The notes under the pieces are model-generated. The model searched no databases, was not told the origin of the DNA, and saw nothing but the letters and a program-made list of their open reading frames with translations. Source: Gautieria morchelliformis (Eukaryota > Basidiomycota > Agaricomycetes > Gomphales > Gomphaceae). From it: a stretch of DNA of 64,000 nucleotides. Location: positions 62,001-126,000 of the forward strand of contig WHVA01000247.1 in the NCBI GenBank assembly GCA_015179125.1, written 5' to 3'. This document shows positions 47,837 to 60,699 of the stretch, in pieces. The first letter of the stretch is position 1. Each line of letters opens with the position of its first letter. A program made the translations under genes and the position numbers.

Positions 47837-48332
47837 TGTAGAGGACAGGAATTATAGGCAGTAGGTATGGACTTGTTGCTCAAAAGAATAGACTAGAAAT
47901 AATTCACTCTCTCAGTGAATTTAGTTGTCACTATAAATTATTATACACTACCTAGAAAACAATTCACTACAGAGGATTTCTAGTTAATAAATCGAAAGAA
48001 TGCTAGACTAATTTACTTGCCTCTCTCAGTGAATTTAGTTGTCACTGAGAGAGGGGGAAAACTGTTTCACTGCGCATGTACTACTACCCGGCCCTTTAGC
48101 GCCCAAGAGCTCGCGCGTCGAAGTCGTTTCAGACTCCGCTGGGTGCAGGCCGCTTGTGAAAGTAGGAATAACAAGATGAAATGGAGAGATAGGGAGTGAG
48201 TGGAAAATTTCGAAAATAACCAGAGAAATGGATGCATGATACAAGAACAATATGAGAAGAAATTGAGAAACCACACAACAAATTGGATATATTATGCTTG
48301 ATTTTGGTGCAGGAGCATAAATGCACCCAACA
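47837..48332 (-). repeat. copia-2 5' LTR
   Basis: 496 bp, same hairpin at 48020-48054. In element orientation it ends CTCTACA, directly followed by GGGTTATGGGCCC. Confidence 0.93.
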
Positions 48333-49544
48333 GCAAGGACCCATGACGTCTCTTCATCGGTACCTTCATAACCAGCCCAACGGACAAGGTCTACGGCGTC
48401 GGTCGATGTTGGAATCAAGAATCTCGGAAATCTCGTACTCGGTCTCGCCGTCGATCTCGACTGGAGGTGGCGGAGACTGAACTCGGTTCGGGATGGTATT
48501 CGGGATTGCGGGTTCAAGCATGGAGACGTGAAAGACCGGGTGGACTGCCTGAAGGTTATCTGGCCTGGCCGATAATCTCAAAGGGGCCGAGGTACTTTTC
48601 AGCCAGTTTCTTCGAGGGCCGGGTTGTCCGGAAGAACTGTGCTTTGACAAACGCGGAGGATCCTATCGCGAACTCGGGAGCGGGAGCACGACGTGCGTCG
48701 GCCGAGACCTGATACCAAGATTGAGCGGATTTAATTTGCTCTTTCAGGGCAGCATGAAGCTGGTCAAGGTCAACTGCTAAGTCTCGGGCTCGGGAGGATG
48801 CGAGGTCCCGTTCAGGGCTGGGGACACCGTGCTTCGAGAGAACATGCAAGATGAACAGGCGGGCAAGGTCTGCGGATGTGACCGTGTCGTGGGTCGGGAT
48901 GAATATGCTCTGTTTGGTTAAGCGGCAAACTACTACAAGGATCGCAGTGAATCCGGAAGACGCCGGCAACTGTTCAATGAAATCCATGGAGAAGGAATTC
49001 CAAGGCTGCTCGCTGCTGCAGGGAGCCGTAAGGCCTATGACGCTGTGACTTTGAATGCAAGCAAGTAGTGCAGGACTTGCAAAAGTTGATAACAAAAGAC
49101 CCAAGTGTGGGCCATGTATATTCCTGTCTGATGAGTTCTAAGGTCTTGTTTGGACCAAAATGTCCCGAGAGTACATGATCATGTTTGTACTGGAGTACTC
49201 GGAGCCGGAGATCGTCGGCATCGGGAACATATATGCGGCCATCGAGGCGGAGTAAACCGTCCTTGGTTTGCGTCCATCTGGGGTCGGAACTATCACCGAG
49301 ATGCTTAGCGGCTACGGGGTCAGATGCAAGGTTGGCTAATATGTCGGCATGAAGCTTCTCGGAGTCCATCACAATGCTTTCCCGGAGAACAGGTTGAAGC
49401 AGACAAGTTGCCCAGAGGGATTCCGACAGTTGTTGATTAGTGAAAATCGGTCGGAAGTTGTGCGGGTTGACTGAGCCATGGTCATTACCTCCCTCTTTAA
49501 GGTAGACGTCCCATAGTCTAGTGAGAGCGTCGGGTTTTGTACCC
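48333..49544 (-). mobile_element. Ty3/gypsy fragment (gypsy-2)
   Basis: From right to left: RNase H end (LGTKPDALTRLWDVY), integrase zinc finger ([13 protein letters not shown]), integrase core ([14 protein letters not shown]) and a chromodomain start (EYEISEILDS). It is cut by copia-2 on the left and meets the minisatellite at about 49545 on the right. Broken and without LTRs; a chromovirus lineage different from gypsy-E and gypsy-K. Confidence 0.88.
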
Positions 49545-50281
49545 AGGTACGCTACCACGTGGGCTACCACGTACATTACCACCGCTACCATGTACGCTAC
49601 CACCGCTACCACGTGCGCTACCAGGTACGCTACCAGGTATGCTACCAGGTATGCTGCCAGGTATGCTACCAGGTATGCTACCACGTACGCTACCAGGTAG
49701 ACTACCACGTGTGGTACCAGGTACACTACCAGGTACACTACCAGGTACGCTACCAGGTACGCTACCAGGTACGCTACCATGTGCGCTACCACGTACGCTA
49801 CCAGGTACACTACCACGTACGCTACCACCACTACCACGTACACTACCAGGTACACTACCACGTACACTACGACCGCTACCACATACACTACCAGGTACAC
49901 TACCAGGTACACTACCACGTACGCTACCACCGCTGCCACGTACATTACCAGGTACACTACCACATGTGCTACCATGTACGCTACCACGTGTGCTACCATG
50001 TACACTACCACCGCTACCATGTACACTACCACCGCTACCACGTGCACTACCATGTACATTACCACCGCTACCACGTACACTACCATGTATGCTACCACGT
50101 ATGCCACCACATTGTTACAACCATGTCACTTGACCAACAACCACATCACTTGACCATACACTACCCCATGCACTACCCTATGTGCTACCCTGTGCGCTAC
50201 CCTGTGCTGTGCTACCACGTACACTATCCTCTGTGCTACCATGTACGCTACCATGTATGCTACCACGTTGTTACAACCACG
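49545..50281. repeat. 12-bp minisatellite, variant I
   Basis: Tandem units such as CTACCACGTACG and CTACCAGGTACA. The last 180 bp are degenerate and carry a 27-bp direct repeat beginning TTGTTACAACCA (50111 and 50268). Plus strand reads CTACC; the right-hand arrays read GGTAG. Confidence 0.95.
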
Positions 50282-50575
50282 TCGCTTGACCAACTACGCC
50301 GCTTCTGCACCACCTCCGACTTGGTTCCGCAACATCCTCCACACTTGACCCTCGTTATAGGCCTCACATTGCATTCCATTCTTAGGCCTTGGATTATTCA
50401 TTCTATTCCTATCATACTAAAATTCATGGATGTCTGGATGTGGCTGAAGGCCCTCGTGCCCTGAGTCAAAGGGGTCATGTCACCCCTCAGGTCGAGACTC
50501 CTCAACCTATTTGGCTTGACTGACCAGTGGTTGAGCTTCGTCGATGCTAGGGAGGGTCTGACGCTGCAGACCCCA
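50282..50575. other. Non-repeat spacer at the array turning point
   Basis: About 294 bp of unique sequence separating two oppositely oriented halves of the minisatellite. No domain recognised. Confidence 0.6.
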
Positions 50576-53093
50576 CATGGTAGCATACTGGCTAGCATAC
50601 AGGGTAGTGCACAGGGTAGTGTACGGGGTAGTGCACAGGGTAGTGTACGGGGTAGTGCACATGGTAGTGTACCATGTAGTCCACAGGGTAGTGTACAGGG
50701 TAACATAGGGGGTAGCATATGGGGTAGCATACAGGGTAGCTCACAGCGTAGTGTACCGGGTAGCCTACAGGTTACATTGTAGTGTAGTGTACAGGATAGC
50801 TCACAGGGTAGCGTACCACGTAGCGCATAGGGTAGTATATGGGGTAATGCACATGGTAGTGTAGGGGTAGTGCACAGGGTACTGTGCAGGGTAGCACACA
50901 GGGTAACACACATGGTAGTATATGGGGTAGCATACAGGGTAGTGTACAGGGTAGCATAGCATAGGGGGTAGGGTACAGGGTAGTGCACAGGGTGGCACAC
51001 AGGGTAGTGTATGGGGTAGTGCACATGGTAGTGTACAAGGTAGCATACAGGGTAATGCACAGGGTAGCAAACATGGTAGCATATGGGGTAGTGTACAGGG
51101 TAGTGTACATGGTAGTGTATGGGGTTTGATACGGGGTAGCCTACAGGGTAGTGCATAGGGTAGTGCACGGGGTAGTGTACGGGGTAGTGCACATCGTAGT
51201 GTATGGGGGAGTGCACAGGATAGCGTACAGGGTTGTGTATGAAGTAGCCCACAGGGTACATCATAGGGTAGCGTACAGGGTAGCTCACAGGGTAGCTCAC
51301 AGGGTAGCATACCACACATGTTACGTATCGGAAATCCCAGAGATTGGAACTAGAAAGGACAACAGCTTCAACTTATGTGTTGTGCCCATAATGAACTATC
51401 GTCCTAAGGATTTTGGATTTGACTTCCAGATGTCGGAGAAGGTGGAAGTTGGGAAAGGAGAGCTGAGGGTCGGAGGTCAGAGGACAGAGGTCGGAAGAGG
51501 CGGAGGACAGAGGATCGAAGGGAGAGAGAGAGAGAGAGGGCTTGCAAGACTCGCTCTGCTAAGAGCAGGAGATAGTGCGGAGGGATTCACATATCGAAGT
51601 TGATTGTCTGATTGCAGAAACGGAGACATACATGTGGGGGTTTTATACAAAGAGCTGAACGCACAAGTAATAGTATAGTACTAAGCAAATTCCTGAGGGA
51701 GCGGGAATTGGATAGACATACGGGGTAAGTAACTAATGCGGAACAAGGGGATGACAAGGGGGTGCAGCGTAGAGTAAGAACAATGGCAAAAGAACAAAGG
51801 TGCGTAAGTACAATGGGCATCGGAACAAACAGAACTACAGAAATGGTATCTTGCTGTGTTCAGGGTCGAGTACGGAGGCCGGTGGGTAGAGTCGACCAGG
51901 GGTACTGAAGAACAAGGGGCCGAGGTTGTGGGTTGTGGAGGTTGCAGAATAGAGTTGGAGGTACTGTGGAGGTGTTCCGGAGGTGGTGGAGATGGTTGAG
52001 CGGAACGATCGTAACAACACAGGGTAGTGTACTTGGTAGCCTACCAGGTAGCGGGATAGTGCACAGGGTAGTACACATGGTAGCGTATGGGGTAGGATAC
52101 AGGGTAGTGTACAGGGTAGCATATGGGGTAGCATATGGGGTAGTGTACAGTGTGCAGGGTAGTGTATGGGGTAGTGTATGGGGTAGCATACAGGGTAGCC
52201 CACAGGGTAGTGTACCGGGTAGCCTACCGGGTAGTCTCTGGTAGCACACATGATAGCATACAAGGTGGTAGCATACAGGGTAGTGCATGAGGTAGCCCAC
52301 AGGGTACATTATACGGTAACATACAGGGTAGCTCACAGGGTAGTGTACCGCGTAGCCCACAGGGTATATTAGAGGGTAGTGTACAGGGTAGCTCACAGGG
52401 TAGCATACAGGGTAGTGCACAGGGTAGTGCACAGGGTAGCACACATGGTAGTGTATGGGGTAGTGCACAGGGTAGCACACATGGTAGTGTGTGGGATAGC
52501 ATACAGGGTAGTGTACAGGGTAGCGTATGGGGTAGGATATGGGATAGTGTCCAGGGTAGTGCACATGGTAGTGTACAGGGTAGTGTACAGGGTAGTGTAC
52601 AGGGTAGCGTATGGGTAGCATATGGGGTAGTATACTGGGTAGTGTACTGGGTAGTGTACTGGGTAGTGTACTGGGTAGTGTATGGGGTAGTGTATGGGGT
52701 AGCATACAAGGTAGCCCACAGGGTAGTGTCTGGTAGCACACATGATAGCATACAGGGTGGCATACAGGGTAGTGCATGAGGTAGCCCACAGGGTACATTA
52801 TAGGGTACTGTACAGGGGGTAGCTCATGGGTAGCATACCGTGTAGCTGACAGGGTAGTGTATGGGGTAGCGCACATGCTAGCGTACAGGGTAGCGTATGG
52901 GGTAGCATGGCAGTGTATGGGGTAGCCCACAGGGTACATTATAAGGTAGCGTACAGGGCAGCTCACAGGATAGCATACCGCATGGGGGGTAACGTAAAGG
53001 GTAGTGCACAGGGTGGCACACAGGGTAATGTATGGGGTAGTGCACATGGTAGTGTACAGGGTAGCGCATAGGGTAGCATACAGGGTAGCATAC
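50576..53093. repeat. 12-bp minisatellite, variant II
   Basis: Units close to GGTAGTGTACAG, imperfect, for 743 bp, then again 52017-53093 after a solo LTR-B. It continues at 61189 beyond gypsy-K. Confidence 0.95.
51319..52016 (+). mobile_element. Solo LTR-B in the minisatellite
   Basis: TGTTACGTATCG...GATCGTAACA, 698 bp, with a perfect 5-bp duplication ACACA (51314-51318, 52017-52021). Confidence 0.93.
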
Positions 53094-53582
53094 TGTAAGG
53101 GCAACCCTAGCTGGCTGTGAGATCACACTACCAAACAACTGACAAGGGGAAATCCGGAGTATGTATACATGAACAGAGTATACAAGAGAGGGAATTCTCA
53201 CCTCACAAGGGCAAATCCAAAGAGCAAAGTCTAAGGACCCCCAATGTCAGCAAGCCTGTATTATACTACACTGCGCAGCCAGGGACAACACTTGGCACCC
53301 GCCATCAACCCTGCATCCTCATGACCTCCCTGACCCTTGATTGACCCTTGATGCCCCCTATTACGCGAGTCGCTTGACTTCTGACACTGTTCTGAGAGCG
53401 GAAGTTGGAAATTGGAGTGGAATTGGCAAAGCGAACAGAACTGGTGGAAGTTCTGCCAGAAGGAGAATCATTTCCGAAAGCGGAGTCGGAGATGGAATCG
53501 GAACCGGAACCGGAGTCAGAAATGGAGTCGGAACTTGGTGTGGTGTCAGAACTGGAAATTGAAAACAGGGTGTCCCCTGACA
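53094..53582 (-). repeat. gypsy-K 3' LTR
   Basis: 489 bp. Contains a (GGAAYC)-like purine-rich hexamer stretch near 53470-53540 on the plus strand. Confidence 0.93.
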
Positions 53583-56500
53583 TCACCCCCCTCTAGCCTG
53601 CTACGTCCTCGAAGCACGGGACATGGGGGATTGAAAGGCCAGCGAGCGGATTCGGTGAGGGGCACCAGGGTGTGTCCTATAGAACTCGCGGAGTTTGTCC
53701 AGAGCGAACACATCTTGCTCCGGGACCCATGAATCCTCCTCATACCCATACCCTTCCCATTTCACGAGGAATTGGAGTCATCCTCACACAAACCGGCTGT
53801 CCAGGATCTGCTCCACCACATAGTGCTCTTCCACATCTACAATTTCTGGTGGAGGTGGGAGATGAGCCTTCCGCCCTGGAATTGGGTCCTCAAACACAGG
53901 GAGCAACTTCGCTATGTTGAAGACGGGGTGTAGGCGGGACATGGAGTTCGGAAGTCGGAGGTGTAGTGGTGGGCAAGCTTCTGCGAAGGGCGAGTGGTGC
54001 GGATGTCACTTGCATCTAGATACACCTTGTCTCCAACTTGGTACTCCGGGGCAGGAACCCGGCGTTGGTTGTAGTACCTTTCCATGTCATCCTTGGCCTT
54101 CACAAGGGCAGACTTGGCTTCCGAAAGGGTGGAGTCCATGCAGTCTCGGAACTCATTGACTGTCTCGAGTCAGGACTCTGCCTGGTGTGGTTCAAAGCCC
54201 ATCCGCAGGTGTCGTCCAGAGTCAAGCATGAAGGGAGTCTGTTGTGTGGCGGAATGTACATGGTTGTTGTATTGGAATTCCGCCAGTGGAAGTAACTCGT
54301 CACAGTCATCCTGCCTCTCATTGACAAAGAGGCAGAGATATTGCTCCAGCTCCTGATTGACCCGTTCCATCTGTCCATCACCCTGTGGATGGTATGCTGT
54401 GGTGGCAGCCAGCTTTATGCCGAGCAGGCGGTAGAGCTCCCGAGTCAGTTCTGCGATGAACTGTGGACCTCGGTCAGAAACGACTTGCTTCTGGAGCCCA
54501 TGCAACTTCCAGACATGTGCAAGGAACAGGCGGGCCGCTCCGAGAGCTGTGATCGTCGTGTGCATCGGAATGAAGTGGGACACCTTGCTTATCGAGTCCA
54601 CGATGTTCATAATTGCGTCGTAGCCATGAGACTCTGGGAGTTCAATGATGAAGTCAACACTGATGGTGTCCCAGCAGGATTCTGGAATTGCGAGTGGAAT
54701 GAGCCCTCTGACGGGTGGATGTCGCTGTGCTTTGGTCCGGAGACAAAGGTCGCACATCTTCATGTACTGTCCAATATAGCAGGCCATCTGAGGCCACCAG
54801 TAGTTCCAAGCCACTAACTCCAGCATCTTCCACCTGCCAGCATGCCCAGCGACCTGGGTGTCATGGTGTTGGGACATGATGTGGCGGTGGAGGTCGGCCC
54901 CACCTGGAACATAGGCCTTGCCTCTGAAGTGGAGCAGCCCATCACGTTCTGACCACTCTGCTGCCCGTACAGACTGTGAGTGCCCTTTCTGCAGTTCCTC
55001 CACCACCTTCACCACCGATTCCTCCTTCTCTCCATTCCGGTACTGCCTCCGGATGCCCCGGAGTATTTCCGCTTCCGCCCCAACTGCAGTCACTCCTTCG
55101 AGGGTGCAGATTGCAAAGAGACTTGGGCGGAGTAATGTCATGTCAGCATTGTCCCTGCTTCCGCTTCCATGATCCGCGTGGCAGGATAGGGCATCGGGCT
55201 TGCCCATGGTGCGGCCGGGGCGGTGGTGGAGTATGAAGTCAAACTGGGACAGGTGTAGGGACCACCGTGCTTGTCGTCGGTTCAACTTCTTAGACGTGCG
55301 GAAGCACTCAAGGTTCTTGTGGTCTGTCCAGATCTCAAATGGGCATAGAGCCCCCTCGAGGAAGTGTCGCCCCTCCTCCAGCGCTCGGATGATTGCCAGC
55401 ATTTCCTTGTCGTGGATCTCATAGTTCCGCTTGACCGGACTAAGGCTTTTAGAGAAGAAGGCAATTGGATGCCACCCCCCACCATCTTCCGATGACTGCT
55501 GTGACAAGACCGCTCCGGTGGCTGTGTCGGAAGAATCCGCCTCGACTCGATAAGGGCGAGAGTCGTCGGGAAAGATCAGGACTGGGGCAGAAGTGATCAG
55601 CTCCTTGAGTTTGTCAAAGGAGGCCTGTTCCGGCTCCCCCCACCGCCATCCAACACCCTTCTTGGTGAGGTCAAAGAGGGCACGGGCATGGCAGGTGAAG
55701 TCCTCGATGAACCGCTGGTAGAAATTGACAAACCCAATGAAGGACTGGACCTCTTTCTTGTTCCGCAGCACAAGCCATTCTGACATGCCGGAAACTTTGA
55801 CTGGGTCCATTTCCACGTTTCCTTCTGACACGATCACCCCAAGATACTCTATCCGCGTCCGCTCAAATTCGCACTTTTCCGGCTTGAGACACAGGTTGTA
55901 CTCCCGGAGCCGTTCCAGCACTCTCCGCACGACCTCCCGATGTTCCAACATTGTTTTCATGAAGATGAGGATGTCATCGAGGTAGATGCAGACAACCCCT
56001 TCTGCTATCATGTCATGGAAGATGTCATTCATCATCATCTGGAATGTGGCAGGACTGTTGGTGAGGCCAAAGAACATGACCTGTGGCTCAAAGAGTCCTC
56101 GGTTGGTGTGGGTTGTGTCTACTATCTCTGTGATGGACCTGCCTCATTGGGGCTTATATCCACATTGAACACTGGGATCGCACATTGCAACTTCCGCATG
56201 GTCAGTCAGTTCCGTTCCACATAGTCTCAGTCCATAAACTGACCAGTGGCCCCACAATTGACAAGGGCGGGTCTGGATTTGACTTCCACCGTATCTGTCG
56301 TCTGGATCTCCACCTTAATGACTAGTGACTTGGTGCCAGGGGTGGCAGCAACAACATAGCGCTTTGGGAGGCATCTCTCCCAAGGGCGGATGCGAGATGG
56401 ACGGGGTGTTGGATTCGGCTTTTGTGTGACTTTATCTGGTGGGTCTGTACGAAGTGAGGGGAGTGGGGGCTTTTCATTCTCTACTTCAAGACAGGAAAAC

Positions 56501-57463
56501 CGGTTATGTACAGGTATCAGGGGCACACATCTCACCCGCTGCGCGTCACAAAATCCGACACATCTTCCGCTTCCAATGCGCCATGTTCCGCATTTTCGGA
56601 AATTTCTTCCGCAGTGGGCACTCTGCTTATGTCTGCAAGTGTGAGGAACTCTGGAAGGAGCTCGAGTTTCTCCTCTGTGGTCATAAGCCGATGTCTAAGG
56701 CTTGGGGGCACTCGCAGGCATAGTGGCCTGGCTGTCGGCATCGGAAGCAGGTGATAGTTCCTTGCCTTGTCCGCGCATGCGGTCAACATCCATGGGGGCA
56801 GGGCCACTATTTGAGGGAGGGGGGATAGGGTTCCTAATAGGATCAGGTGGAGCAACCGTCAGAAATATTTTCCATGTGGGAATGACGGGTTTTGGCACAA
56901 ATGGAGTAGGACGAGTGGAACTGTGTGTCATGTTCCGGGTTGTCTCCACGAAGGCCTCATTTGCTTCCCTGTTTCGGGACACCCTCTGCACAGCTTGGTA
57001 CCACCCTTCTGGGTCATCGAAATCCGGAGCTCCATCCCCAAGCAGCGCAACTTGGTTCTGGAGTGTCGGATCAAGTCCTCATCGGAATTTGATGACAATC
57101 ACCTTGTCGTCGTCATACTCGGCCAGGTCAATGAGCTCCTGGAAGCAATCGATGTAGTCATTGACCAGATCCTTGGCCTGGTACCAGCTGGTCCCCTCGA
57201 GCTTCGTAAGGGCTGTGAGCTGCTCATTTTTCGGGCAGAACTGGTCGGAAAATGTTTTCTTGAAGGCGTCCCAGTCCCGGAAGTAGTTCCCCTTGCCCTT
57301 TGCTTCATGTCGGATCACCTTGTTTGCAAAACGGGCTGGCGGTCCGACTTGAAAAAGGACAATGCCCAGTGAATCTGAGCCTGGTCATTCGGAAAGAGGT
57401 CTCCGACAATTGCGAAGTAGATGCTGCATGTGTTGAAGAATGCGCGTCCCTTCTCCTGATCTC

Positions 57464-58093
57464 TGTTACATATCGAGATTTCCGCTAAGTCGGAACTGGA
57501 AAGGACAGCGGCTTCAACTTATAGGTTGCGCCCCCAATGAAACTATCGTCCTCAGTATTTCGGAAATGGGTCGGAAACCGGAAGGTGCTGAACTAAGAGT
57601 TGTTCGAAACTTGAGCCGGAACTGAGGCGGAAGGCAGAAGACGGAAGATGGAGAGACGAAGGTCTTGCTAGACTCGCTGTGCTAAGAACAGGATGGAGCG
57701 AAGGAAATCAAGTATCGAAGGTGATTATCTGATTGCAGAAATGGAGACATACATGAGAGGGTTTTATACAAAGAGCAGAAGCAACAGGTAATGTTATGGT
57801 ACTAAGCACATTCCGGGGGAGCGGAAGTCGGGTAGACATACATGGGAACTAACTAATTGGGAACAATGGGACTACAAGGGGGTTCAGGGTAAGGTAAAAC
57901 AATGGCAAAGAACAAGGGGTCGGAAAACATATCTGAAAACAAACTACAAGGGTGACCGGATATATGATCTTGATGAACGATGAAGCGGGTCCGGAGTGTC
58001 TGAGTAATAGAGTTGAAAGAACAAGGGAGTAGAACAAGGGGCGGAATGTGTGCGGAACTGATGGTCAGAAATCGGAAATGGACGGTCATAACA
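57464..58093 (+). mobile_element. Solo LTR-B in gypsy-K Gag
   Basis: TGTTACATATCG...GTCATAACA, 630 bp, with a perfect 5-bp duplication ATCTC (57459-57463, 58094-58098). Confidence 0.93.
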
Positions 58094-58199
58094 ATCTCCA
58101 TCAAAGTCCGCCAGAGTTGCGGGTTTGACCTTTGCCAACTTTGCTGACATCTTCTCTTCCGCTACTTCCGCTTTTCCGAAATCCGACTCATCCTGCATT

Positions 58200-59097
58200 G
58201 CATTTCCACCACTTCCGCTATGATGGGCACACTGAACGCACTTCCTTTGCACATCATCCTCGGGTTTACCTGGCTGCAGGAGCACAACCCGGAGATCAAC
58301 TGGCAGACTCGGAAGGTGCTGATGAGTCGATGCCCAGCCAAGTGTCACATGTGTCGGTCGGAAGTGTGGAGGGAGCGCCAGGAGCAGCGGAATACCGAGC
58401 GACTCATACAGACATGTCGTTCCGGCCCCCATCCACTACTTGCTGAAGAGGATTTGGAAGTGGAATTTGAACCAGCTCCCACTTCCGGTTCTGATTCCGA
58501 CTCCGACGTCATCCGACTCGGTCCAGAAGATGCTCTGGCGGAGGGGGAGCGCCTGCTGTACATAAACCTTCCACCGGAAGCAGAACATGTCTGCGCCACC
58601 GGAAATATTTCGCAATGCCTCGCTGAAGCCTCCAGGAAGCATGATAAAGTGGAGGTGGAGATTCCAGAGTACCTGCGGGAGTTCGAGGATGTCTTTGCCA
58701 AGGAGTCGTTGGATGCCCTGCCTCCACGGAAGCTGTGGGACCATGCCATCAAGTTGGAGCCTGGGGTCAAAGCCCACCAACTGCAAGGTCTACCTGCTGT
58801 CACCCAGGGAGCAGGTAGAGCTCGATGCGTTCCTAGCAGAAAACCTCCTACAGGGAGGATCCACCCCTCCAAGTCACCCATGGCATCTCCGGTGTTCTTC
58901 ATCAAAAGAAGGATGGCTCGCTCAGACTTGTGCAGGATTACCGGGCTTTGAATGCGATCATGATCAAGAACCGCTACCCCATTCCACTCATTTCTGAACT
59001 TATCACACAACTCCGCGGGGCTAGGTACTTCACTAAGCTGGATGTCCGCTGGGGCTTCAATAATGTTCAGATCTGTGAGGGAGACAGTGGAAGGCTG
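58200..59097 (+). mobile_element. Plus-strand gypsy fragment inside gypsy-K
   Basis: Encodes, on the opposite strand to the host element, a protease to early reverse transcriptase stretch (motifs ILGFTWLQEHNPEINW and FVKKK-like [11 protein letters not shown]). It lies between two parts of the minus-strand Gag. No LTRs; broken. Inverted rearrangement or template switch are both possible. Confidence 0.75.
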
Positions 59098-59214
59098 CAT
59101 ACGTAATATCTAACTTAGCCAAAATTGTTTGTAAGGCTGTTTCAATAGCATCGGTCTTCATCCGGTTCAATTCCTCCTCCATATTTCAAAGACGATCGTC
59201 CGGATCCATGTCAG

Positions 59215-60699
59215 AAGGAGAAATATGGGACGGGATTTCTGGGCTCGACGTAAGAAGAGGGGCTGTCGTATGCCGTGTGCATGGAATCTTGTTAGTGTTG
59301 AGAGTAATACCGAAAGTAATATGATTTAATCTCTGGATGTGAGATAAATTGAGTGGTAATCAGAAATAGCAAGAATATCTGCACATACAACAGGTGTATG
59401 TGTCTTATGATAAACACTATAAAGGTCTAGCTAGTAGATGTATAGTAAATAGAATCGGATTTCGCTGCTACTATATGGTACACGAAGCTAGCTATTTATC
59501 AGTCAATGCTAGTACTTGGCGGTCATCATATTCATGGAATGGGAACAAAGGCAAGGTGGGATGGGGGGAACGGCGCATAGACATTGATAGGAGTATCGAC
59601 GGGTGTTGTACAAGTTAGGTTGGGTGTGGAGTATAAAACAGAGAAAGGGAACGGGTTGTGGGAGTGGATAGGGGATGTGGTCTAGCTACAGGCAGGGTCG
59701 GCTCGACGTGTCACATCCCTTGATTGGGTCACGTGATTCTGGGGCGTGTGCCACTTGGGTCGGGCTCGGCGTGCTTGGGAAGGGTCTATAGGGGCGTTCT
59801 GGACTGTAGAAGCGTGTGGTGTGTGCTCCTGTGATATTGGGATGATCGGAGGCGTGGATCGGGTTGGATCGAGTGGGTGGGTGTGGGTTCAGTGATCTTG
59901 GGCATAAGTTGTTGTGATGTGTATGCGTTCGGATGTATATCGACGAGTTGATTTGGGTTTGGAATTGTGTTGTTATAATCACCGTGTCGATATTATATTT
60001 CTTTAGTATTTCCAACATGGAAGAGGTTGTGATCTCCGAGTCACTATCTCCGATTCCAAACGCACCTATCGCGAATGCAACATGCAGTACGACCGCCGGT
60101 CCTCTAGGGAGGATGTTCACATTGACAACAATGTATATTCTTCTAGGATATATTAGATATCTTTTAAAATATCAACCCTAACCAAATTCATAATCCATCA
60201 TTTTGAGCAACTTGTATATTGTGGACATCCTAAATTTTTTTGAATGTTCTGATATTTTAAAAATATGGTTGTATGTGCTAAAGCATGGTGTGTATTGATA
60301 TAACAGAGCAATTTCAGAGAGGATGTGGATGACTATATATTAAAAGTATACATGAAACATGTTAGATGTACAATCACAGAATATAGAAGCAAGTATGGAC
60401 AATACCTGTACTATATTATTATATATGGTTGAGAGATCTGATTAGAAGGTATGTTTAAAATAATATGCATGTATAGTACAAAGATATGTAACTATTGATG
60501 TTTAGACAATGGGGTATACACCCTTTCCTGGGGGAGCTGCAGACTGTGAGAAAGAACTTTGGGGCTAGGATTAAGCATGTCTTACAGATGCTGGCAACTG
60601 CCTAAATTGTGATATATTTTATGAAATATAGATGAGCTAAGCTATATATACATATATATGACCTTTATAAACATCCTCCTAGGGGAGAGGCTTTTCTGC
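59215..60699. other. Unclassified leader region of gypsy-K
   Basis: Long, AT-rich on its right side (60120-60660), no domain. It is unusually long for a stretch between 5' LTR and Gag, so it probably includes further inserted sequence that I could not delimit. Confidence 0.4.

Larger units (their letters stand above)
43079..48332 (-). mobile_element. Ty1/copia element copia-2, nearly whole
   Basis: Two 496-bp LTRs (43079-43574 and 47837-48332) enclose Gag (start at 47831, GGTTATGGGCCC context), a CCHC knuckle CTNCKKPGHSIENC, protease (DTGTTSHM), integrase, reverse transcriptase (MDVDYAYLNA and the active-site region) and RNase H ending with EQMLADILTKGL. Most of the polyprotein is one open frame of 1242 codons (43588-47316); I see about one break, in Gag. 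LTRs differ at roughly 18 of 496 positions. Left flank ATATC (inside the Helitron helicase) and right flank GCAAG (inside a gypsy fragment) do not match, so the ends may come from two insertions. Confidence 0.93.

Noticed and set aside
50576-53093. CRISPR-like array
   Set aside because: Units are 12 bp and contiguous without unique spacers, and the context is fungal.
49537-53104. Very long frames on both strands encoding repeats such as YPVH, TLPC or VVYV as proteins
   Set aside because: They follow directly from a 12-bp repeat unit, which is a multiple of three and lacks stops in several frames at once. There are no starts, domains or codon bias, and two inserted elements break the array.
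58345-59100. 251-codon minus-strand frame as a gene
   Set aside because: It is antisense to a recognisable gypsy protease and reverse-transcriptase stretch.
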